Shown: in pieces, positions 7,957 through 17,900 of the stretch
How positions within the stretch are numbered: the stretch's first letter is position 1
Layout of the letters: each line of letters opens with the position of its first letter
Source: JAGOUN01 sp040389005
GTDB taxonomy: Bacteria; Pseudomonadota; Gammaproteobacteria; JAGOUN01
Assembly (NCBI GenBank): GCA_040389005.1
Contig: JAZKAS010000010.1
Coordinates: 1 to 26,701 of the forward strand
Length of the DNA: 26,701 nucleotides
Direction of reading: 5' to 3'
Position numbers and translations under genes: made by a program
Notes under the pieces: model-generated
Told to the model about the DNA's origin: nothing
What the model saw: the letters and a program-made list of their open reading frames with translations, nothing else
The model's database searches: none

Positions 7957-10900
7957 TTATTTTCCCTTATTTGTAGATATCGTAGGCGTTTTAGAAGAGT
8001 TATGTTCTACACCTGTCATTAGTGCATTAATACGTTCAAGCACCGTTTTATTATTTGCAGATTTTTCTGTTACCATAGGCAACTGTAAGTGCTTGTAAGG
8101 CTCTACCTCTTCTGCAAGCAATGTTCCTCTCTCTAATTTAGTTTCTAATGCCATTAAATCATTATTTAATTTTGGATAAATCCAACCGATTACGGTTTTT
8201 TCTATATTTTCAATAGGGTGACCGGAAATTATTGGAGCAATATCATTTTTCATCCCTTTTAAAGCTTCTCTACCCTTAGAATCATATAAGCAATGCAAAT
8301 GTGTTCTGATGAATATATATTCATACCTCAAACAGGAAGTTTCTTTACGCAGTTGAAAATCACAAAACCGCGCGAATATATACGGGGGTAATGTTGATTT
8401 AGGCATAATCTGATTCATAAAATCATTAAAATATTGAGGTGACGTAGCGTTTTCCGAAGACCACATAAGAAAAAAGTTACGGCTGTAATCCGTCTTAAAT
8501 AACACTTCCATAGCTGCAAATGCTTGATCTAACAATAGCGTCACATGACTTCTTTCGGCTTCTTCTGTTACGTGACACATTGCATCAAAATTTTTAAAGA
8601 TATCAATGATCTCTTCTTTGTTAAGCCTTGTTTTTTTACCATATTTCTTGTTAAGTTCGTTCCACCTGCTGTTCACTGCTGAACTTGGAATAGCGCTAGA
8701 ATGACTGCTCACTGATGGACTTGATTTTTCAGGTGTTGCAAAAAGCTGTCTTTTTGATGCTTTTTCAAGTAATTGCTGTTCGCGTATTGCCATTTTTTTC
8801 TGAAGAACCTGCTGTTCCAAATTATCGGCTTTAAGTGTTTTATTATTTTCAATAAAAAAATCACTCAATGTTTGACGCAATATATCACTTTTTTCGCCTC
8901 GCTCAAGCGCTAGCAATTGAATTGCATTATAAAAAGGAGAAACAGCACGAATATGTTTTTTAGGATTATTGCGTAAATAAGCCATGGCCTCATCATAATC
9001 AGTAATGGCGGTGACAAGCAACCATTGCTGCTCCAAACTCAACGGTATTTTTCCGTCACATGCTTGCATTATCTGTTTTAATTCAAATGCGGATACCGCT
9101 TCTAGATATCGACGTTGCTCAAGAATTTCGCTATTTTCTTCATTAACACCTTGTACATATTGTAGATGCCACCTAAAATGTAGTCTATGAAGCTTCTCTA
9201 AGGCTAATGGAGATGCGCTATTAATATGCATTCGATCATGTTCATTACATTCTCTTTGATCTAACTGTGTTAACAGTTTTTCCGCAGTGAAATCCTCATC
9301 GCCACAAAAATTTTTCACCAAACGCGTGATCATACGATCATGTACTGTTTTCAGAGCATCTGGCGTATCCGCATCCGCTAACCACTTTAAAATATCTTTT
9401 GTTGCAACAATAACTTCACGAGCATTTTTCACCTGCTCTTTAATTTTTGTATCCACTCGATGATTTTTTTCTGTTGCAAGTACTGCTTGCAAAATCGTGT
9501 ACAAATGAGAATAAACCTCATCAATTGAGGTTATTGGTTGGTTCAATTTTTTTTCTAAAGCAGCAATGGCTATCGGAGCGCGTACATTTAAGTTAAGCGA
9601 GGGCTCACTTAACTTGGTTACAATTTTTATTAGTTGATGCAAAGCTTTTGTTTTTTCACTTGGTTGCGTTGCTTGATAATAAAGTCTTATCGCGCTCATA
9701 AAACCTTCTTTATTCGCATTCACTGTAACGTTCTCCGTACTTGGCTGCTTTTCACTTGGTGTCGATGGCGATGGCGATTGCATCAGCTGGCTTTTCACCT
9801 CAGGCTGTTTTATAGGTGAGAAGCCAGGTTGCATCGACTGCTTTTTTGTCGAGTCTGTTTTGATAGGTGAAGGGCTAAATGGTATTTTTCTGCTAACTAG
9901 TTGTCTATTATTTGATGTTAAGGGAGAAGCAGCCGTAAGTTTTGGGGTGGCATTTTGGCTTCGTGACTCTTTGAGTGGATAAATACCGTTTTCAGGGATA
10001 TTGTTTTCATAACTACTGAGGTCTAATAATTCAAAGTGATTATTATTAACAAATAATATATCGACACGTCTTTCTATATTTTCAGGAATATATACAGCAT
10101 AATTTCCTTCAAGAGTATTGTGCGGCACAAGAACGCCTCTTTCTCCTAATCTCCACATATGTATTTCGACATTTCGTATATGTGCCAATGCTTGCAGAGC
10201 AGCTGGATGACTATATCCAGAATCAATTTTTTTATCTTTTACGTCATACTGAATATAAGCTCTTTGTATCTGCAAATTTATCGAATATTCTTCTAAGAGT
10301 TGATCATTATTGAAAATATTTGCATATGGTACTGTAACAATTTTTTTCTTAAGTAAGCGGTTATAAAAATCTTCTATAAGCAACGCACCTCTCGTAGGAA
10401 CTTTAATAATGTTAGAAATACTATCAATTTCTTCTTGTAAAAGTGATGCAGCATATTCGCGTGTAATACCGAACGATGTATACCCACAATCTCCATCGCT
10501 TGCTACTAGATGCCGAAGATAGCCCTGACCCTGGGGAGCGAATTGGTTAACGGCTTCTTGAATTGAAGGAGAATTAGGAGACTTGCTTGAACTACTTTTT
10601 GATGAATACAATGGACTCGCCTGACCGCTTTCGTCTAGTTCCGGATATATATCAGAATACTCCAATACTTTCACTTTTACTTCATCTTGAATTGAAGAAG
10701 AGTTAGGAGACTTGCGTGACCTATTTTTTGATGAATGCAATCGACTCGCCTGACCGCTTTCGTTTAGTTCCGGATATACACCAGAATGCTCCAATACTTT
10801 CACTTTTGCTTCATCTTGAATTGAAGGAGAATGAGGAGACTGGCTTGAACTACTTTTTGATGAATGCAATGGACTCGCCTGGCCGCTTTCGTCTAGTTCC

Positions 10901-10968
10901 GGATATATATCAGAATGCTCAAATGCTTTCGCTTCATCTTTGCTGCTGGCCCCAAACCACCTTTGCAT
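7957..10968 (-). CDS. OTU-type cysteine protease (putative deubiquitinase effector), 1003 aa
   Basis: After three 43-aa N-terminal repeats (residues ~13-139), residues ~155-318 look like an OTU protease. They hold a DGDC box (SDGDCGYTSFGI, Cys161), the downstream 'HPAALQALAHIRNVEIHMW' matching the OTU strand-helix region, and NNNHFELLDL with the probable catalytic His311. OTU proteases hydrolyse ubiquitin linkages, and bacterial ones are usually injected into host cells. Next comes a Ser/Pro/Lys-rich linker (~330-425), then the helical module shared with the neighbouring proteins (VYSHLYTILQA ~490, SPFYNAIQLLA ~678). ATG 10968 is chosen over the TTG 15 codons upstream because GGAG lies 8 bp before it. 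No signal peptide is visible. It is the third gene of the island and coupled to the 1218-aa gene. Substrate and export route are unknown. Confidence 0.87.
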   Translation of the reverse strand: MQRWFGASSKDEAKAFEHSDIYPELDESGQASPLHSSKSSSSQSPHSPSIQDEAKVKVLEHSGVYPELNESGQASRLHSSKNRSRKSPNSSSIQDEVKVKVLEYSDIYPELDESGQASPLYSSKSSSSKSPNSPSIQEAVNQFAPQGQGYLRHLVASDGDCGYTSFGITREYAASLLQEEIDSISNIIKVPTRGALLIEDFYNRLLKKKIVTVPYANIFNNDQLLEEYSINLQIQRAYIQYDVKDKKIDSGYSHPAALQALAHIRNVEIHMWRLGERGVLVPHNTLEGNYAVYIPENIERRVDILFVNNNHFELLDLSSYENNIPENGIYPLKESRSQNATPKLTAASPLTSNNRQLVSRKIPFSPSPIKTDSTKKQSMQPGFSPIKQPEVKSQLMQSPSPSTPSEKQPSTENVTVNANKEGFMSAIRLYYQATQPSEKTKALHQLIKIVTKLSEPSLNLNVRAPIAIAALEKKLNQPITSIDEVYSHLYTILQAVLATEKNHRVDTKIKEQVKNAREVIVATKDILKWLADADTPDALKTVHDRMITRLVKNFCGDEDFTAEKLLTQLDQRECNEHDRMHINSASPLALEKLHRLHFRWHLQYVQGVNEENSEILEQRRYLEAVSAFELKQIMQACDGKIPLSLEQQWLLVTAITDYDEAMAYLRNNPKKHIRAVSPFYNAIQLLALERGEKSDILRQTLSDFFIENNKTLKADNLEQQVLQKKMAIREQQLLEKASKRQLFATPEKSSPSVSSHSSAIPSSAVNSRWNELNKKYGKKTRLNKEEIIDIFKNFDAMCHVTEEAERSHVTLLLDQAFAAMEVLFKTDYSRNFFLMWSSENATSPQYFNDFMNQIMPKSTLPPYIFARFCDFQLRKETSCLRYEYIFIRTHLHCLYDSKGREALKGMKNDIAPIISGHPIENIEKTVIGWIYPKLNNDLMALETKLERGTLLAEEVEPYKHLQLPMVTEKSANNKTVLERINALMTGVEHNSSKTPTISTNKGK
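10557..10943 (-). repeat. Three tandem 129-bp repeats at the 5' end of the OTU-protein gene
   Basis: The phrase cttgaattgaag recurs at 10557, 10686 and 10815, exactly 129 bp apart (43 codons). Each unit encodes a serine-rich stretch followed by a conserved patch of the form (D/G)-(I/V)-YPEL-(D/N)-ESGQAS. The copy nearest the start codon is 2 codons shorter (AKAFEHS against AKVKVLEHS). The copies differ by scattered substitutions, so they are older than the 204-bp duplication in the next gene. Confidence 0.92.
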
Positions 10969-11033
10969 AATATTTTCTCCGGACTTATTTTTAAAATTTT
11001 TATTATTAGTCAATAATTAGCGTTTACGTTCTT

Positions 11034-11897
11034 TTAGCCTTGTACGGGTGTGCTCGCACAAACAGCGCTGCCAGAAACTTGCTTTTTTTCTAAAGTGGCA
11101 TGCAGATACAAATTACCCTTTGTTAAAGGAACATCAACTTGAGTTTGAAGACCAGATTCTTGAATTTTTTTTATCTCTTGTCGCATATAATTTTTATTGG
11201 TTTCAGGCACAAGACCATTCAGATCTCGACAATAATTCTCCAATGCGCTGTTCCAAGCATTTAAGAATGTTTTATTATCATGATGCTGACGAGTAAATTC
11301 GATAAGAATTTTTGTCATTAATGCAGCGGGGGTTATCTCGGCACTAAGCAAATTTTGTAAAAAAACGTCCCAATAATCTTTACCAGACGCCATAGTTATT
11401 AAAGAAGCTTCTTTTTTTGGAAAAAATTTATTGAGCTGCTCATTTCTGAGCAACACATCTAGATCAATAATAAAGCGAAAATTCTTCATCACATGCGCAT
11501 CTGCTTTTGCATGTTTGGCAGCAAAACGCTGCCCTTCAAATTTTACAAGCTCAGCAATACAACCATATAATATTGGCGCACTCACGCTTCGACAAATCAC
11601 TAACTGAGCAATATATTCTTCAATTAACTCGGATCTTGAAAAGCCAGGTTGCGTCACTCCAAAAAGATCAATATAAGTATCATCATGCATGTTTGACAAA
11701 CTATACAATAGAGCAAGAATAATCAGCGGCTTATTTCCTTTATCGTCTTCAGTCACTTTTACGCCTGAAGCTGACATTGCTTTTATCCAATAAGCATTTT
11801 GCTCTTTTTTTATTTTATCATCGCCGAAACCTTTCGCATCACGATCTGCTTTTGCGACTATATAACCTACTTGTGTTTGCTCACCGAGTGACATCAT
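11034..11897 (-). CDS. Hypothetical protein related to the N-terminal part of the 1218-aa neighbour (287 aa)
   Basis: No known family recognised. It is a soluble, mostly helical protein with no signal peptide or membrane segment. By eye, residues ~90-215 align with residues ~185-320 of the protein encoded at 4296-7952. Landmarks are a helix ending in 'AEL' (LEL in the neighbour), KNFRFIIDL (KNFRLIFEL), DYWDVFLQN (SYWSQFFKN), LMTKIL (EMTKIL) and a Trp-containing helix (FLNAWNSALENY / AYNSWSKIMAEY). It could be a stand-alone copy of that N-terminal module or a truncated paralogue. The ATG at 11897 follows GAAAGG 8 bp upstream; a second ATG directly follows. It lies 55 bp downstream of the 2188-aa gene and ends 65 bp before the OTU gene start, in the same direction. 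Confidence 0.8.
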   Translation of the reverse strand: MMSLGEQTQVGYIVAKADRDAKGFGDDKIKKEQNAYWIKAMSASGVKVTEDDKGNKPLIILALLYSLSNMHDDTYIDLFGVTQPGFSRSELIEEYIAQLVICRSVSAPILYGCIAELVKFEGQRFAAKHAKADAHVMKNFRFIIDLDVLLRNEQLNKFFPKKEASLITMASGKDYWDVFLQNLLSAEITPAALMTKILIEFTRQHHDNKTFLNAWNSALENYCRDLNGLVPETNKNYMRQEIKKIQESGLQTQVDVPLTKGNLYLHATLEKKQVSGSAVCASTPVQG

Positions 11898-11952
11898 GAT
11901 ATTGACCTTTCATTTTCTACTTTTGTAGGGGTCCCTCCCTTTTGTTTTTTTT

Positions 11953-14900
11953 CTAACGCGAGTTACGCATTTCACGGTCTGCTGGCATTTCTTCTTTATT
12001 TTCTTCTTTATTTTCTTCTTCAGCTTCAACTGCAACTTCAGGCGGAGCATCAAAGAAAGTTTGTCCATTGTTATTTCCGAAATTAAGAGGCGGCTCTACC
12101 GGTGCTGCCGCTTGTACTTCTACTACTATTTCTCCTAGTGCTTCTTCTAGTACCTCTTCTTCTTGCTCTTCTTCTTGCTCTTCTTCTTGCTCTTCTTCTT
12201 GCTCTTCTTCTTGCTCTTCTTCTAGTGCTCCTTCTAGCACTTCTTCTACTAGTTCTTCTAGCACCACTTCTTCTACTTCTACTTCTACTTCTTCTACTTC
12301 TTCTACTCTTCTTATAGGCTCTACTACATACCCTGGTTTTTTATTTTTTACACCAAGTTTCTCAGCAAGTCCCATAATTAAAGCTTCTAGAGCGGGCGGT
12401 ATAACCTCATGGAATTTCGTCCAACCTCTATTACGCAATTCTGCTTTTTTTGCTTCTTCATTCGGATTATTCTTTCTGCGAATCACCTTATGTTCCTCAG
12501 CAGTGTATATTTCTTCCCAGGACTCAATACAAGAATGAAGCACAGCTCGATGGAAGTTGTCTGCTTCTGCTGCTGCTATAAATTCAGCAGAGATTGCTTT
12601 TTCCAAAAATTTCTCACAACCCAAAGCGTCAACAGCAGCATGCAGACTCTTCATGATATAAGTCAGAACTTGAATCAAATTCTGTTTATCCTCACAACGG
12701 GTTTGTCTCAATTCTTTTAAAAGTTTTACCGAATGATGCACAAGATAGGGAATACTTTCTCGATCATTATAGTTAGCAATTAAAGCAATATTAACAAGCC
12801 CTTCTTTTTGATGATGTGCAATATACGCATAATATAGCTGCAACAACCTATGCTGTTTGACGTGTTTGCTTAGAAGCACCGCTAACTGAACCTGATTCCT
12901 TTTCTTATCAGCAGCTATGGCATCATATTTCCAATCAAATGCTTTGAAAAATAATGCTTGACTGACATTTGGAAGCGATAGTACAAAATCTGCCTGTTCT
13001 TCGCTGTGAATACCCGTCTCTTCAGTGCGTTTTATATACGCTTCTTCAAGCTCTTTATTTTCTATTATCCAATGCAACATTTTACGTTTAAGTGATTTAT
13101 TTTTTGTTAAATCTAATCCATATCGTTTTTCATGCGAAAGCACAGCATCTTCTCTTGGAATGAGCAGAGCATTCAAACCGTCACAGGCTTTTTCCAAACG
13201 TTTTTGCAGAATATCCTCCGCGCTACGAACAGGTGCGTCCATCATTCTACGAATCGCTCCTGTAAATGGAGACGTGATGGAATTATCTCTCTGATCTTTA
13301 TACCAAAATTTAGCTGCCATAAACGTAAGCGCTTGCTCTTCTATTCCAAATACTGACAGTTGCTCAAGTTTTTCTAATTCAAAAGCCGCATGGTTTTCAT
13401 AAGCAAATCGCAACTCATAAATATTATGCGCAAGTTTAGTATCATACGCTGCCCACCAATGATAAGGTTGCGCTTCAATCTTGTTGAGCTCTTCTGGATT
13501 TTGATTATAAGGATCTAGTTTTTCTGCATGGGGTTTGCGATGTATTAACGCTTCAAGAGGAGAAAAGGAGCCTCTGGTCTCTAACGTTGATTGATACAGT
13601 TCTGCAAATCTCTCATTTGTAAACATGCGATGAACATTACTCAAAACATTATCCGCTTTTTTAGCTATTGAAGCATCAGACTCCTTATGCTCTTCAACTT
13701 CAACTACCTCTTCAACTTCCTCTGTTGGTGCAGTCTCTACGCTGTCTTGGAGTTCGAGCTCTTCGCTTGCTTGTTCATTATTCACCTGCATTTTAAACGC
13801 AGCTTGCAAAAGCGTAAGAATATGATAATACGCGGTTGCAACGTCATCGGTGATGCGCGAATGTTGTAGGGCCATTATTGATTGATAAGCGACATACTGA
13901 CAACTAGCCGTTTCACTCTTAATTTCGACATAATCTTCTATCTCACCAGATCTTCCCTTGCTTATTAATGCTTGTTTTATTGAACTAAAAGTGCTACTTC
14001 GATCATCAGAACGATCCGTACCTCGAATGAAATTATAGATTAAGTCATCCTCGCCTGTGAGCGCCGGAGCGCCACGCAGACAATTGGCAATATGCTCTTC
14101 TACTTGTTTTTTAACTTTCTTTTCCGATAAAGATGGGTTCGATTGACTCACCAACACACCTAATGCAGCTATTAAATTTTCAATACGCTTTTTATCTGTT
14201 TCATCTAAAGCTTCGTTCAATGGCTTTATAATTTTTATGAGCGCTTTCCATAATTGTGGTCCTTTTTGCGCGCGATCATGATCATCCATTGCTGCATAGA
14301 GTTTTAAACCTATAAGAAGCAGCTGATCCCAATCATACTTATACCTGTCTTTAAGTAACGTAAGTATATAATCACCATCATCTGGATTATTCGACATGAC
14401 CGCCTGTTCTGCCAGCGACCAAACAAAATATGCTAGAAGAGCAGGATAATCTTCTGTTTCGCCTTTGTTGACTAATCTGTCTATGAAATCATTCAGCTCT
14501 TGATCCTGATCATTATTAGCGGCGCGTTCTTCTTCAATGCTGCGAATACATGCATCAGCATCATTGTCACGAAGAAATGCGACCCGTCGCTTGAATAAAT
14601 CGTTATAACCACATCGTCCATAATTTTCCATAAAAGCATCAAGTTTAGGCTGCGTCATGGGAGTAATATCTGTTAGAGTGCGACGCACTTCTGCTGTAGC
14701 ATTACCTGTTTCGCCTGCAGTAGGGTGATCTTTACGATCAAACCATTCGACAGCCGCTAGTATTGCTTCAGGAGTAACAACAATACTACGAGATGCAACA
14801 ACCGGCGTCACTGGCACGGACGCAGAATCTGTGGTTGCACTTTCTTCTGTTCCCGTAGCAACAGCGTCCTTGATTACTTTTTTGGCCGGTCCTTTTTCTA

Positions 14901-17900
14901 TTAGGCTATTTAATTCAGTCCGATATTCTGTGCCCGTATCGCCCTTTTTGCCAGCATTTGCATTAAGAAGTCCATCAACTCCTCGATACCCTTCAATATG
15001 AATTTTTCGCCCTGGCGTTGTTTCTTTAGTCTCTTCAGCGCTTGCGTTATTTTCCGTCTGGTTGGCTGTTGGCGCCACGTCTTTTTCTACAATAGCTTGT
15101 GAAGAATATGATGCATAAATGCCTTCTAAAAACTCGCGAACAGCTTCTTGTTTTTCAGCACGTTGATATAAAGTATCGAAATCTTTTTTAGCATTTAAGC
15201 TCAAGCTATCAACATCAACAATCGGTTCTAAAGCGCGAATTGCCACAAGCTCTTCAGCAGGAATTATTTCCGAACTCGCTACAAGCACTTTCAGCACATT
15301 CTCTAAACCTACCTCGTTGGCTTGCTTAGCAATAAGCTTATCTGTTTGATCAGGCACTCGCTTAAATTCTGACAACGCCAAAATTATTTTACGTGCGAAT
15401 ACAAGCTTATGTTTTTCAAATTTTTCATTTGAAAATCCAAACGTTGCAATTTTTAATGCTTTTTCTATGGCTTCTTTTTTTAATGGATTTCTAGCATCTT
15501 TTAAAGCTGCAACTGCTGGCACATAATACTCAAACAAGCCTTGTAACGCTTTTCCATTGCCATAAAAATTCGGATTAAACGCCTTCCATAGAGACGACGC
15601 AAGAGCATTTGTAAGCTCGCCATAACGCGCACTAATTTCGTTACACAGTTTCGTCGCATAGGTGTCAGGCGTAACAGGATGATGTTTTGGAGTAAATAGC
15701 GCTTCAATGAAAAATTCATCATCAGAATTTAATAGAGCTTGTTGAAACGCCACTTTAAACAAAGGACCGGCATTCGGATTAACGACGCGCTTAGCCCCAT
15801 AAACGCGTGTGCGTATTGTTTCAATGCGAGGACTTACAGGAGCAGGAGCGGCATCGTGTTGATCAACAACAATCTCCTCACGTTCATTAATTGCACGACC
15901 ATAGTTATCTCGTCTAACAGGAATAAGAATATCCTTTAATAGGCTGTTGAATTCACTTATTTCTTTTTTAAGCGCATCTAACTTGTCAAATTTCACGAAA
16001 ATTGCATTCAACGATTTTAAGCGAACACTATCGTTTTTAACTAGACGACGAAGACGGCGTTCGCTTCCTCGTAATGCAGACAGATCACTCTTCAGCTCGT
16101 CCTCAATATCAGAAAAATTGTGCTCCATCTCTTGTAATACAAATGATTGCTCTGCGTTAATGATCATATCATTTAGATAAGCCACATAATCACTTATCAC
16201 ATGAACGAGTTTGGCAAGACCTTTATTCGGTATTTCAGATAGTCCATTATCCACCGCTAAATGCTGTTGCAGGATATTTGCAAATTCTAGAATGGCCGCA
16301 TAATGCTGCATTCTCTTTTGAGAATTATCAGTCACCGTCTCATAAGTACCAATCTTATTTTGCTTGATAATATCTTGCATATCATTTTCAATAGCATCAA
16401 ACACGCTCTTGCCGTACCCATCTCGCGGATCACGTTTATTCGATATTGAATTTAATACCCAAGCATTAACTTGAATCTCTAGCGATGGCGTAGATTTTGC
16501 TGCCTTAACAACGGCAGTTTTAAATACTTCTAACGCGTCTTGATCCTGACTATTCACTATCGCTAATGTAGTCGCAGTAATAGAGCCGATATTCGCTGTT
16601 AATACGGCTTGCAAATAAGGTGGAAGATTCTTAATTAAACGTAAACGCGTATCGTGTTTGCTTTTATCTGCGCCTTCAAAAATTTCAATCTTATTATTTT
16701 TATTTAGCGTCAAAAGCGAAAGATCTATCACGCTTGCACCGGGTGCGAGTGGCGCTTGAGTTTTAAAATCATTATCAGCAGACGCTCTTAAACGCAGAGC
16801 GGCTGTTTGAAATTTGATCTGCTGTTCTTCAGCCGTATAATCAGTCGGGTCCAAGAAGAGCGAATTGGAAGCATATCGACTTTGTTGAAAGCTGGTAATT
16901 TCTAATAATGCTTTTTCATATAAGCGAATATCAACTTCTGAGTTTTGTTTGATTTTTTCTACCACTGCTTTAATAAGCGCATCCCTATCAACGTACTCAC
17001 CCTTTGCTAACCAAGATTTTATAGCGCGTGGTAAATTTGTAAATGCTTGCGTGTCGAGTTGATGTAAGCAATCAACTAACAATAAACGTACATGTATTTC
17101 AACATCTGGGTGCTTTTGCGCAAACGTTACTAGCGTTTTCATACGCGCGCTAATATCAGATAACGACTTAGTAGACGAATAAATCGTCAACATTGCTTGA
17201 CGTAATTGCGACAGCTGAGCAATGTTATTCTCTAAATGGGCAGTATGAATATTTTTATTTCTAGCATCGAGCTCAACCACTGCATCAAACTGCGTCAAAG
17301 CGACATAACGACGCATAAGCGACATAGGGTTTTCTGCTAAAAAGTTCTTTAAGGCATTTTTTAAAGTCTTGCCAAAGCCACTTGCTTCATCGCCTTCTTT
17401 TAATCGTTCGTCAGTCAAAATGCTGAAGAGCGCTTTCTCATTAAAAACCATTTGATAAATATCACGCAACGTTACAGCTGCTGGTGATAAATGTTTAAGC
17501 GCATTAACTGCAAGCTTCAGGCTATCTTTTTTAATTCTAGTTGATTTTCTTCCGAGTAACATTCTACTAGGATGCAGACCGTCAGCATGTTCTTCAATTG
17601 CATGCGCTAAGTGATGCTGCAATGATTTCGCAAAATACTCCGGCATTGGAAAAACCGAAACCACTGGAAGAGTAGCTGTTGCAGCTGGCGCGCCACCCAT
17701 CTCTGCTAAGGCCACCCCAGTTTCTGGAGATGGATCGCTGTTTAATCGATTAAGCCGACTACGACCCTCAACCGATACAGAATCCTTTTTCGGAAGCAAC
17801 ACACCTTTTTTTGCATCACTCACGGCGTGACTCAAAAACAATTCGACTGTTTTTTGGCTTTGCTCTGCGACAATAGCATCGTTTGGCGGCAAATATTCTG

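Noticed and set aside
10557..10943. Regular 129-bp repeats considered as a CRISPR array
   Set aside because: Repeats are adjacent with no unique spacers, keep the reading frame and encode a conserved peptide.
11898..11952. Terminator between the 2188-aa and 287-aa genes
   Set aside because: Short inverted pieces around AGGGGTCCCT exist, but there is no stable stem with a T-run on the minus strand, so read-through is more likely.
12102..12317. Plus-strand poly-leucine frame and an overlapping poly-serine frame
   Set aside because: These are antisense shadows of the glutamate-codon microsatellite in the 2188-aa gene.
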